In this document: positions 1-10,452 of the stretch, in pieces
Position numbering within the stretch: position 1 is the stretch's first letter
Layout: the number at the start of each line of letters is the position of its first letter
Translations under genes and position numbers: made by a program
Notes under the pieces: model-generated
What the model was told of the DNA's origin: nothing
Seen by the model: the letters and a program-made list of their open reading frames with translations, nothing else
Database searches by the model: none
Assembly (NCBI GenBank): GCA_033816765.1
Contig: CM066288.1
Location: forward strand, 4,464,001-4,528,000
DNA: 64,000 nt
Direction of reading: 5' to 3'
DNA from: Nothopassalora personata
Lineage: Eukaryota; Ascomycota; Dothideomycetes; Mycosphaerellales; Mycosphaerellaceae

Positions 1-849
1 GTGCGTAGTAGTAGTATAGCGAAGGTAATAAGCTAGGGAGCGTGCTAAGAAAGGGCTAGGTTAGGCTAGAGTTTTATGCCCCTAACTAGCTACGTCGGTA
101 TAGTAACTAAGCCTTACTTACCTACACCTACATAACGATACGCACGTAACCCGTATATAGGCCGTATAGTAACTATAGTTCTAGAAGTACATAGGAGCCT
201 CTACGTAGTAACTAGCGAGCTAAGGACAGCTCGCACGGGAGGGGAGGCAATTGTAAGGGGCAGCCTAGTAGCTAACCCCTACATGTGGCCTTATATGTAA
301 CATACGGTTGCGACCGGCTACTAAGCCGCACGTAATACGTATAAGTACACCTTACGACGCGCGATGCGTCTTGAACAAAAGGTAAGAATTAGTTCATCTA
401 CGACTAGTAGGTCGTGGGCGTACTATACATTGCGACATCCCCTTAATAGCATTTATTAGCTACTTATATTAGGACTGTAGAGATAAGTAGGAGATCTAGT
501 AGGAAAGTTGTTTTAGAAGATGTTCTACTTATACCTAAGCTAGGAGTGAACCTAGTTTCTTAGAACTAGTTTAGTAAGCAGTTTAGTATTTAACCTCCTT
601 TATTTTCTCTTATATCCCCCTCTAGCTAAACTGTTATCTAGACAAGGCTTATTAGGGGGGTTCTATTTATTAATAAGATATCTCCTCTACTATAAGAAAG
701 GGCACATTACTTATTATGTACACTACTAATAGAGAATGCCTTTGTAACTACTAAATTAGAGACTAACCTAAAACAGTAGGAGCTTTAGTATAGAAGATTT
801 ACACACTTTAGGAAGAACTTGCTCTAGAATCTTTATAAGGTAATAGACT
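1..849. other. Unassigned degenerate DNA left of the Copia relic
   Basis: No open frame, RNA gene or LTR pair could be recognised here. The text is full of TAG/TAA triplets like the rest of the RIP-mutated sequence, so it is probably mutated transposon. The right half (about 480-849) becomes A/T-rich and leads into the Copia pol relic, so it may hold that element's LTR, leader and gag, but I could not match it to the 3' side at 3836-4149. Confidence 0.4.
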
Positions 850-3835
850 TAAAAGAACCTGTTCCTATTCCTAGGGATAGCTTCCACTAGTGTAGAGTGT
901 GTTTAATAGTAAAGATAAAGAAGTACAAAGGTAAAGTTACTAAGAGAAGACCTAAAAGACTTGCCCTTATATCTATTAACATATATAGTCTACTACTAAC
1001 ATTAAGGCTAGGGTTTAAATACTAGCTTAAGATTGTTAATAACTTCTCTAGAAAGAAGTAGACCTGTCCTCTTAAGAAAAGAGAAGATACTCTAGTTGCT
1101 TTCTAGAACTAGAAGATTAAGGTAGAGAGGAAATCATTAGCATAGTTAAAAGCAGTTAGGCTTAATAATGCAAGGGAACTTATTACATTAGTTAAGCAGT
1201 AGGAGAAGGATTTAGGAATTAAGCTAGAGCATACTAAGGCATACAACTCGCTCTAAAATAGACTAGTTAAAAGGTTAATACAAACCTTAGAAGACTCTAT
1301 AAGGGCAATACTTAAAGAGGCTAAGATGCTAATTAAATTCTAGCCTAAAGCACTAGAAGCCTAAACCTACATAAGAAACAAACTACTAAATGGTCTAGAC
1401 TATAATAGGTTCAAGGTTTTACTAGATAAAGCCTTTAACGGTATTAAGCTAACTATTAACTATTTAAAGGTTTAGGGATGCAAAGCTATTGTCTACATAG
1501 ACACAAGATTCTAGCCTTAATAGGTAAGAAGTAATAAACTAATAAATAGAGGTAAAGAAGCAGTGTTTGTTAGATACGTTAAAAACATAGCTAAGGCCTA
1601 GCTCTTTTAGGAACTAGACATAAAAGCTGTTAAACAACACATATATATAGACTTCTTTAAGGACTAACCTAGAGGTAATATGGATCTTAATGTTACAAAA
1701 TTGAATCTATCAAGTAATGCACTAGCTAGGAGACCCTTAGGAAGGCTAAGGAAGGACATATCCTTAGAGCAACCTGTTCACCATTCAATTATTTAGAGCC
1801 TAGTAACAGCCTAACTAAGAAAGCTGTTTATACAACTTCCCTAGCCTCTAAAGAATGTAGGGGAATTTTAGAAAATTAATAAGCTAATTAAGATAAGCTT
1901 ACTAGATCCCTAGGAAAAGGATGTTACTAGGATACAAGTAACTACTCTTAGATTATCCCTTAGTAAGAGGAGGGCTAATTATGATGTTAAGGGCTATAAA
2001 TAGAAACAGAAAGCCCTAAGATCTATGGTCCCTATACCTGAACTAGCTACTAAAGTAGGAGAAGCAATAGACCTCTTGGAGAACCTTGCTACTTACTACT
2101 AAGCTTTCTTTATAGCTATGCAATTAGTAGATAATTCAGTACTATAGGATAGTGAATTCCTAGAAGAAGTTAAGGAGATAGCCTTTATAGTAACTGCAGA
2201 AGTCATTGTATATAAGTAAGAGATCCTAATTCTAAAGTCCTATAAGGATGCTATAAATAACAAGAAATAGGGACACCTTTAGAAGGAAGCAATCTAGAAG
2301 GAGCTAGATGCTCTATAGAGCAATAACACCTAGGAGAATGCTGTTCTACTAAAAGGAGTAAACTTGGTTACGTTAAGATAGGTCTTTAATGTTAAAAGAA
2401 GCATTAGTAGAGCTATTAAAAAGTTCAAGGCTAGGCTAGTTACAAGGGGCTTTTTATAGAAGTTTAGTATTAACTTTATAGAGACATTTGCGCCTATAGT
2501 TAGATAGGATACCCTTAGGGTGTTTATAGCTATTGTATGTAAGAAGGATCTCTATCTTTACTAAGTAGATGTAAACAATGCGTTTATAGAAAGCACCCTC
2601 TATAAAGACATCTTTATATTACTACTACTAGGAGTTAAGCTTCTACTAAACATAGTATTCAAGATCCTTAAAAGCTTATATAGACTTAAGCAAGCAGCTA
2701 GAGATTAGAATCAACTCTATATGTTAAAGCCTAGAGAGATTGGATTTACATAGTTAGAGGTGGATCTATGCCTACTTATCTATAAGGAAAAAGAGATTAT
2801 AATTCTTACATATGTAGATAACATTCCAATTGCTGCACTAAAGTTAATAGATGTTCTCTAGTTTAAAAGAGAACTTAGTAAAGTCTTTAAGATTAAAGAT
2901 CTTAGTGAACCTAAAAAGATCCTTAGTATAAGAGTTATAAGGGACAGGAGGAGAGGAATCCTAAAACTTAACTAGGGACACTTTATTAGGGACAACCTTA
3001 CTAAGATAGGGATGAACTATAAGAAGGCAGCACTTACACACTTACACACTTACCTATAGATAGCTATAAGGCTCTTAAACCTTTAAGCTACATAGATAAG
3101 AGGTGTAACAAGGTAGAGTACTAGAGTATTAATAGTATATAGATGTAGCTAGTAACAATTACAAGGCTAGACATTGCTTTTGCCCTAGGAAGGATAAGCT
3201 CATTTGTAAGTAACCTATCTACCTACTACATAAAGGCTTTAAAGAAGATTATAAGATATCTAAGGTTATATCCTAATCTTAGCCTTGTCTTCTCTAGGTA
3301 TAGAGAAGGATGCCTAGTTGGATACTATAACTCTAATTATATAATAGATAAAGTAGACAGAGTCTCTATCCTTAGGTATGTCTTCTTCCTCTATAGGGCA
3401 CTAGTCTCCTAGATAAGCAAGAAGCAAAAGTCTATAGCAACATCTATAATAGAAGCTAAATACATAGCTATAAATGCATATGCAAAGCAATCCCAATTCC
3501 TAGCTTTACTACTAAGGGAGATAGACTGTCTAGAGTTAGTAGGAGACTGTTCCTATTAACTAAGGATTACTAGAAACTAGGAGACTATGTTAAGCTTAAG
3601 ACTAGTCTAATTAAGAGGTAACAACTAAGCTGCCCTTACCCTAGTAAAGGATACACATGTTTATAACAAGTTAAAGCACATTAATATTGCCTACAATGCT
3701 ATTAGGAAACTTTAGTAGAGAAGGCTTATTACTATTAAGTATACCCTAACATCTAAGATAGTTATAGATAGGTTCACAAAGCTAAAGACTAGTCCACACT
3801 TCTAGAGGTTTGTAAGCTAGCTTAACCTATTATAG
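850..3835 (+). pseudogene. RIP-killed Ty1/Copia pol (integrase, RT, RNase H)
   Basis: Conceptual translation of the + strand, reading through many TAG/TAA stops, gives a Copia pol in the Ty1 order. A Cys-x2-Cys stretch and integrase-like sequence lie around 890-1150, with integrase C-terminal sequence to about 1550. The RT block at about 2460-2850 retains ETFAPIV, a DVNNAF-like motif and LYRLKQAARD. The catalytic YVDD reads YVDN (GAC to AAC) near 2815. Copia RNase H with a SIATS..EA.Y.A motif lies near 3425-3490. The stops fall where CAG, CAA or TGG codons are expected, which is the RIP pattern. No functional protein is possible. I saw no convincing LTR pair. Confidence 0.8.
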
Positions 3836-4149
3836 AGGTCTAAATACTACTAATAGGAGAAGAGTAGACTATAACCTCCTATATAAGATAAGTAGGAGTG
3901 TTAAGATGTAGCATCTTAAGGGGAGCTAACAGTTAGGTTATAATCTAATAGCCTAAGGCATCTACGATAACTTAGCTTATCGGAAGACACCTTCTCTCCC
4001 CTTTAGCTTAGATAGACATCTAATACAATTAACACATTGGTTCCTAATATATTGCTACATGCCCTATAGCTGTTAGCTAGTTGAAGATTAATCTCTTACT
4101 CTACTCCGCTGCTAACTACGTATCCTATTAGGTCTTAACTTAATAATAG
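3836..4149. other. Non-coding degenerate sequence between two relics
   Basis: This follows the Copia RNase H relic and precedes the Gypsy gag relic. It may contain the Copia 3' LTR, since a TGTTAAGATG start occurs at about 3899, but no matching 5' copy was found. I see no gene. Confidence 0.35.
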
Positions 4150-6805
4150 ACGAATTAAAGGTCCTATATAGGGTTATGTACCTTAGCGGAGAGGTAAGCG
4201 AGCGATAGTATACTAACTATAGCGCCGTTAACCTTATAGGGTATATATACTAGGACTTTAAGGAGTTCTACCGAGACGTATACGGCGATCCTATAAATCG
4301 CGTACTTAACGTTATATTAGAGTACGAGGTTACGAGATAGAAGGACAACTAGATAGCGCAATAGTTCGCAACTAAGCTAGATGTTATAGAGGACTAGTTA
4401 GGTAACTACTCGGAAGCGTAACGTATACGGTACCTACTAGCGAAGCTTACGCCTCGCTTACGGTCCGCTATCGTTAGCTACTATAATATCCCTACGACTA
4501 GAGAAGACCTAGTAGTCCTAGCCTCGCGTATTAAAAGTACCGAGCGCCGAGGTAGTAGCGGAGGGCACGACCGCGGGTAGTATATACGTCGTAAGCGTAA
4601 AGCTAAGGGCGTACATAAGCGGGTCGATCGCCTAAAGTAATAGAAGTAGAGTTAAGTACCGGGCGCCTCGGATACGAGTTAGTAGCGAGACGCCGGTAGC
4701 TCGTCTTTAACTAGCTAGAAGTCGAAAGTAGAGTACTACGGCTACGGTAGGAAGGGTTACTATAAGACGGAGTACCGGAATAGATACCTATAGAAGGACC
4801 GCGACGCGTAAGCAGTTTATAGGTTAGAAACTATCGAGGCTTTAACTAAGAAGGGCGAATAGGGAAAAGGTAGAGGACTAGGTAAGGGTCGCTCCTAAGT
4901 CCGAGTTTCTATATAGACCCCTTAAGGTAAGTCGATACGAGTCTAGCGCGTTACTTACGAGGCGCCGTCGAGACGCGTAAGGGCTTTTGCGAGGCTACGT
5001 TTCTTCTAGATAACGGTATAGATTTAAGCTTAGTATCGTACGAGTATATACTCCGATACTAGATATAGCCTATTAGTAGTATAAAGCTTCTAAATCTAGA
5101 GTCGTACACGTAGGACTAGGGGTATTACTACGGCGCCTATATAGTTTACGTACGACTAGCTAACGATATAGGAGTAGAGCGCGTAAGCAACGCTATCGAC
5201 TATATAGCGCCTATAGGTAGGCCGTTAATTATTTTAGGTAGACCCTAGCGGTATCGTAATCGGATAGTAAAGGCCGATAAGGATAACTAGTAGTACTACG
5301 GTATAGAGGCGCCTACGATTTAGTAGCGTAACGTACGCGAGTTCCTTAAGGATCTCGAGAGCTTAAAGTAGGTTTATACGATAAGTATTCGGGTTATTGC
5401 TATAGTAGTACCCGAAGGAGAGGGGCTCTCGTAGCCTAAAGAATTTATAGACTTCCGAGATATATACGTACCTAATAAGTAGGCGAAGCGTAAGATGCCC
5501 GACGGGGTTAAGTATACGATTAATCTTGTTAAAGGAAAGAAACCCCCTTTTAAGCCGCTATACTACTAGTCCTTAACTAAGCTAGAGGCCTTAAAGGAGT
5601 ACCTTACGTAAGCAATAGAGAAGGGGTAGATTAGGCGATCCGTAAGCGAGGCGGGTGCGCCTATCCTATTTATACTAAAGAAGAATAGTACTCTTAGGCT
5701 CTATATAGATTATAGAGGCCTAAATAAGATTATAGTAAAGAACCGGTACCTACTGCCCCTAATTAGTAAGACCTTAGATAGGCTATAGGGCGCTAGGCTC
5801 TTTACTATAATTGACCTATAGGATACCTACTACCGTATTCCTATTAAGCGAGGAGACGAGTAGAAGACTACGTTTCGTATACGATACGGTTACTACGAGT
5901 ACTTAGTTATACCTTTTAGGTTAACTAACGTACTAGCTACCTTTTAGGGGTATATTAATAAGGCCCTTACTAGGTTAGTAGATAATATCTACGTAGTCTA
6001 CCTAGATAATATCCTTATCTATAGCGTAACGCGTAAGGAGCACGTACGAGCCGTACGCGCGGTACTAGAGAGGCTACAAAAGTTTGCCCTATTTACGAAC
6101 CTAAAGAAGTGTAGCTTCTTCTAGGAGAATACCGAGTTCCTAGGATTTATCGTAAGTGTCGTAGGCGTATCGATAGATAGGAGTAGGGTAGCCGCAATCG
6201 AGGAATAGCCTACGCCTACGAGTTTTTATAAGGTTTAATCCTTCCTAGGATTCTATAACTTCTATAGGCGGTTTATCGAAGGGTACTCGAGGATCGTAAA
6301 GCTATTAATAGACCTACTAAAGGGATGTAAGAATAGTAAGAAGTAAGGGCCTCTTATATAGTCCGCTTACGAGGAGTAAGCGTTCTAACGGCTAAAAGCT
6401 AGGTTCCTCGGAGCACCTATCCTAAGGCACTTTAATCCTTCGTTACGTACGAGGGTTAAAATAGATACCTTAGGTTTTACGATTATAGGTATTATCTCTT
6501 AGTTGTTTAAGACTAAGTAGCATCTAATTGCCTTCTATTCTCGTAAGATAATACCTACCGAGTGCAATTATAATACCTATAACTAAGAGCTACTAGTAGT
6601 AGTAGAGGCATTTAAGCATTAGCGACCGTACCTCGAAGGCGTATCGTATACGGTTTAGGTACTAGTCGACTATACGAACCTATAGGGTTTTATAATAGTA
6701 AAGTAGCTAAACGGGAGGTAAGCTCGATAGGCGACGTTTCTATAATCTTTCGACTTCGTAGTAGAGTATAGGTCGGGGAAGAGTAACCTAGCCGATACGC
6801 TATCG
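4150..6805 (+). pseudogene. RIP-killed Ty3/Gypsy gag-protease-RT-RNase H
   Basis: A retrotransposon Gag-like region occupies about 4160-4700. A zinc knuckle at 4734-4775 keeps exact C-x2-C-x4-H-x4-C spacing, but all three Cys codons and the His codon now read Tyr (TAC). A protease-like LDNG lies near 5010. The RT at about 5520-6260 reads the expected fingers and palm, with the catalytic box as YLDN (from YLDD) near 6000. RNase H runs from about 6400 to 6805, where the element is cut by the LTR of element A. Integrase is missing. There are many in-frame TAG/TAA codons. This relic belongs to neither the D, E nor C families in the window. Confidence 0.8.
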
Positions 6806-7211
6806 TATTACGGTTCTAATCTAGGGCTAAAGGAAGCTAACCAATTAGACCTCCACAATTAGCGGGCGCTTTCGCCCGAGAAGTGCTCTCTTACCCGTAG
6901 GAATAAAACTAAGGAACCGAGAGAGCAACTGAAGTAATCTCCTTAACCTCGTTAATCTCGGTAATCTCGAGAGAGCATAGAGAGCATAAAGAGTACGGAG
7001 AGCAAACGCTCTATCTCCTTTATATTTAGGAACGCTAGAAACCCTTATAGTTCTAATACGTTCAACTTATGTTACTATCTCACTAATTGGAATACAACTC
7101 TTATTTCTATTATTTATCTTCGCTTAGCTTACTTTAGCCTCTCTAAAGAATACCGCCGCGTAACTTGACTTATCTCTCTTTTAAGACTAGCCCTAGAACG
7201 AGACAATAACA
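6806..7211 (+). repeat. 5' LTR of element A
   Basis: It begins TATTACGG (RIP form of TGTTACGG) and ends ..CAATAACA directly before the primer-binding region. Its U3 (runs of GAGAGCA) and its middle block match, in reverse complement, the right LTR of B at 34684-35092. The block CTCCTTTATATTTAGGAACGC is the counterpart of the likely TATA region in E1/E2. Confidence 0.75.
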
Positions 7212-7894
7212 CTTTAAACGCCCTTAGGATAAGCGCTACTCAAGTAGCTAGTAGGGGAACACCCGCCCCTAGCGAAGTAGGAAGCATCCGCCGTGCGCTA
7301 CTATAATAGACTACTACGAAGGACGATAAGTCTAATAATAACGACGAGCCTACTCTAAGGAAGAACGACGTTAAGGCTACTAAGCTAGACCTCTTCTATA
7401 GAGATAGGGCTAAGTTCGACGACTGGATTAATTAGATAGATATGTATCTTATATTTAACCTAGTCGATGCTAATAAGAGAACTATCTTCGCTATTACGTA
7501 CCTTCGCGGAAGTACGTAGAACTAGATTAAACCTTACCTTAAGGAATACCTTAAAGGTATAGGACGAATAGACCCTACTAGAATGTTTAGGAGCTATACC
7601 CTTTTTAAAGAGAAGATAAAATCAATCTTTAGAACCTCGAACGAAGTCCAATAGGCTATACGAATCATTCAACACCTAAAGTAGAAGACGTCTACTTTAG
7701 AGTATGCCGCTAAATTCCTAGAATACGGACAAATTACTAGATAGGACTAGACGGCGTTAATAACTATGTTCCGACGTGGACTTAAGGACTCCGTTAAGGA
7801 CGAGTTAATAAGACACGGGGGACAGATCACTAACCTCGAAGAGCTAATGAAGGCGTCGATTAACATCGATAACTAGCTCTAGGAACGACACTAG

Positions 7895-8055
7895 TGTCAC
7901 GGTTTACCTTTGCACAGACGCACTTCGGTGTCACGTGACCTCGGGCCCGATCTTATCACGCGCTTCTCGCGACTTCTTACTTCTCTTCTTCGTAGAACTT
8001 ACTCGATACTAAGGCTAATACACGTTTGCGCCCTGTTGCTGTCTTGTCCGTGTCA
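7895..8055 (+). repeat. 5' LTR of element F
   Basis: 161 bp, TG..CA ends, matching 9010-9170. It contains GTAGAACTTA at 7992-8001, complementary to the primer site just inside the element, so transcription would be expected to start close to 7992. Confidence 0.9.
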
Positions 8056-8056
8056 T

Positions 8057-8066
8057 TAAGTTCTAC
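8057..8066 (+). other. Putative self-priming primer-binding site of F
   Basis: TAAGTTCTAC lies one base inside the 5' LTR and is the exact reverse complement of 7992-8001 within the LTR. It has no TGG start typical of a tRNA-CCA site. The arrangement matches Tf1/sushi-group self-priming, where the 5' end of the RNA folds back to prime reverse transcription. Confidence 0.7.
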
Positions 8067-8179
8067 CGCGCTCGATCGCCGCAAGCGATCACCCCGACCA
8101 CGTGTGCACAGAAACGCGCGTGCGACACCGAGTCCGAATGGCCGCAAACCAGACGACACTCGGAGCAGACGAATCCTAA

Positions 8180-8437
8180 TTCATTCCCAACCTGAACCTT
8201 AACCTACTCACGAAGAAGTTCCTCCGCGACGCGCGCCAACGACAGAACGGCACACTAACCGAAGGACAACGTGAGGTGGAAGACGAGTCAGAGTGGAATC
8301 CGGATTTCGACGACACCCAGGGTGTAGAACGACTGCGCAAGATGGCGCAAGAGACACAAGACGAGACTCAGGGCCGAGATGGTGCTGAGCAGGCTCGTCA
8401 GCAAGAGGAGCACCGGCGGAGCGCAGATACAACTTGA
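8180..8437 (+). pseudogene. Open 85-codon remnant in element F
   Basis: This frame is open from just after a TAA (8177-8179) to a TGA at 8435-8437 that falls inside the first 79-bp repeat. There is no early ATG; the first Met codon is far downstream. The predicted residues are strongly charged and Gln-rich (RQRQ, REVEDESEW, ETQDETQ, ARQQEEHRR). It may be the tail of a Gag-like or other element protein left after internal deletion. I do not recognise it, and it may not be translated. Confidence 0.35.
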
Positions 8438-8887
8438 GGCAAGCTGAGGCTTGATATACAGTTGGTGGACACAAGGCACACTGCGGTGTGATACTGTCTT
8501 CGCTTGAGGCTTGTATTTTTCGAGAGAGAGAGTCTTAGTTTCTCTTCGTCGTAACGAAGATACTGTCTTCGCAGATACAACTTGAGGCAAGCTGAGGCTT
8601 GATATACAGTTGGTGGACACAAGGCACACTGCGGTGTGATACTGTCTTCGCAGATACAACTTGAGGCAAGCTGAGGCTTGATATACAGTTGGTGGACACA
8701 AGGCACACTGCGGTGTGATACTGTCTTCGCAGATACAACTTGAGGCAAGCTGAGGCTTGATATACAGTTGGTGGACACAAGGCACACTGCGGTGTGATAC
8801 TGTCTTCGCAGATACAACTTGAAGCAAGCTAAGGCTTGATATACAGTTGATGGACACAAGGCACACTGCGGTGTGATACTGTCTTCG
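8424..8887 (+). repeat. Five 79-bp tandem repeats in element F
   Basis: Copies lie at 8424-8502, 8572-8650, 8651-8729, 8730-8808 and 8809-8887. Copies 2-4 look identical and the last has a few changes. A 69-bp interruption (8503-8571), with a GAGAGA run and part of a unit end, separates copies 1 and 2. The unit starts CAGATACAACTTGAGG and ends ATACTGTCTTCG. The array has no spacers and lies in non-coding DNA before the polypurine tract. Confidence 0.95.
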
Positions 8888-9009
8888 CTTAAGGCTTGCT
8901 GCGGCAAGATATACATTGGATTGGATTGAATTGGGTAATGGCGATGGATATACCCCATTGCGATTGTTCACGCGTACGAGGGCGTACGGCGGTTTGAGAG
9001 GGGGGGTGG

Positions 9010-9170
9010 TGTCACGGTTTACCTTTGCACAGACGCACTTCGGTGTCACGTGACCTCGGGCCCGATCTTATCACGCGCTTCTCGCGACTTCTTACTTCTC
9101 TTCTTCGTAGAACTTACTCGATACTAAGGCTAATACACGTTTGCGCCCTGTTGCTGTCTTGTCCGTGTCA
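9010..9170 (+). repeat. 3' LTR of element F
   Basis: 161 bp, apparently identical to 7895-8055, followed by the target duplication actag. Apparent identity of the LTRs suggests recent insertion. Confidence 0.9.
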
Positions 9171-10040
9171 ACTAGGAGAAGAAATACGACTCTAAAGTAG
9201 GAGGAATAGTAGGATACGCTCCGGACCGTAGACCCTTAGGAGGATACATTACGAAGGGAGAATTCTTACGATAAAGCTAGCCCTACTATAGACTACAGCT
9301 AATAGAACTAGACGTTACCTAACGAGGACGGAGGATCGATAAGAGTAGGGGCTACGGAAAGAAGCCCTTTAAAGGAAAAGGAAAACTCATATACTATGCC
9401 TATAGTAAGGAAGGTTACATAGCGCGGGATTGCCGCGGTAAAAATATAGTACGCCGCGAGCAATTTAATATAATGTAACCCCGAACTAGTAAATCTAAGA
9501 GTAGCGTTAGATCTCGAGGAGATACCGACTATACTTAGAGAGTAGGGGAGAGAGCTAGTAACAGAAGCACGACGCCTCTCCTAGACCCCTTAGAAGGACG
9601 AGGAGGATACTATAGGTAGTAAATAGTAGCTATTCTATTTAATGCGAAGAACCAACTACGATAGTTCAACATAATAACACGAAGAGTCGACTACGAGACC
9701 GAAGCCGAGTCTCGAAATGGTTATAGAAGCCTTTATTAGCGATTCTATTACTAAGACTCGTGTCAAATCTACTACGCCGCGAAGTTAGGCGTAGGGTATT
9801 AGCCTTAGTAACTACGAGGAACCCTAGGAGCGACGCATAGGCAAAACGCCACGCTCCGAGAAGTAGACATCGACGAATCCTACTTCGACGAAGATAGAAG
9901 CGATAAAGAAAATCAGGACCTAGGATAGAACGGATCGTAGTTACTAGAACTATAAGAAGAAAGTTAAGAAACTACCGGGCTAAATACTATTAAAGAAGAC
10001 TAGGATCCGGAAGAATTAAGCGAAGAAGATTCCTCTAAAG

Positions 10041-10198
10041 TGTCACGGGTGAACGACGTGTACACTGAGGTTCTGTGTGGTATGCAATAAGTTCGATACA
10101 GAAGAAGGAGAAAACCGAGCGAAGCCCGGAACAAAGAAAACGGAGTCAGGTCCGCACGGGCTCAGCCCGTGCCAAGATGCAAGGGCTCGCCCCTTACA
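10041..10198 (-). repeat. 3' LTR of element D
   Basis: 158 bp. In element sense it runs TGTAAGGGGCG to CCCGTGACA. It appears identical to 16612-16769. It contains an internal inverted repeat (GCACGGGCTCAGCCCGTGC at about 10154-10172). Confidence 0.92.
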
Positions 10199-10218
10199 TT
10201 ACCCCCCCTCTCCCCTCC
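10199..10218 (-). other. Polypurine tract of element D
   Basis: Directly inside the 3' LTR, the minus strand reads GGAGGGGAGAGGGGGGG then TAA. This is the expected primer for plus-strand DNA synthesis. The same position in Dprime (about 62232-62249) is also a long purine run. Confidence 0.75.
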
Positions 10219-10345
10219 GCCGCCTGCAGCGTCTCCTCCGCCTGCTTGTTGTCGCCGTCGAAGGCCGTGCCTTCATTGTCGGGTCCCGCCGTCGCTGTGT
10301 TGTGGTATTGTTGCCTAGGTGAGTGTGAGGTTTCGTCTTGTTACC

Positions 10346-10371
10346 CATGTGACAATGGCTATTGTCACATG
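10346..10371 (+). repeat. 11-bp perfect inverted repeat near the 3' LTR of D
   Basis: CATGTGACAAT and ATTGTCACATG are separated by GGCT. It lies about 100 bp upstream of the antisense gene's first candidate start. The core (AACAATAGCTATTGTCAC) is still seen in the diverged, RIP-mutated Dprime at about 62047-62064. It could be an operator-like site for the antisense gene or an RNA hairpin at the 3' end of the element transcript; the sequence does not decide. Confidence 0.7.
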
Positions 10372-10452
10372 TGAACAATAGGACTCCAGAATATATCTAC
10401 CGGATAGCTTCCTCTTTTTTTTCTTTTTTTTTGCTCGGCAACCATTAAGCGA

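Larger units (their letters stand above)
7895..9170 (+). mobile_element. Element F, small non-autonomous LTR retroelement
   Basis: Two apparently identical 161-bp LTRs flank a 954-bp interior. The LTRs start TGTCACGG and end CCGTGTCA. The 5-bp target duplication actag is at 7890-7894 and 9171-9175. A purine-rich tract (GAGAGGGGGGGTGG) sits directly before the 3' LTR. The interior has no pol gene: it holds a self-priming-type primer site, an 85-codon open remnant and five 79-bp repeats. There is no RIP, unlike its host element A. It resembles TRIM-type non-autonomous elements and must move with enzymes from another element. Its primer region starts TTAAGTTC as in D, so a D-like element is a candidate helper (inference). 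Confidence 0.85.

Noticed and set aside
8424..8887. Possible CRISPR-like array
   Set aside because: Units are 79 bp, head to tail, with no unique spacers, and lie inside a eukaryotic LTR element.
8288..9049. Long minus-strand open frames with repeated protein segments over element F
   Set aside because: They are translations of the 79-bp tandem array in several frames and run into the LTR; no domain, and the repeats explain the openness.
10077..10374. Open frames over the D LTR (also at 16648)
   Set aside because: They lie in both LTRs, are short and lack any domain; chance frames in GC-rich DNA.
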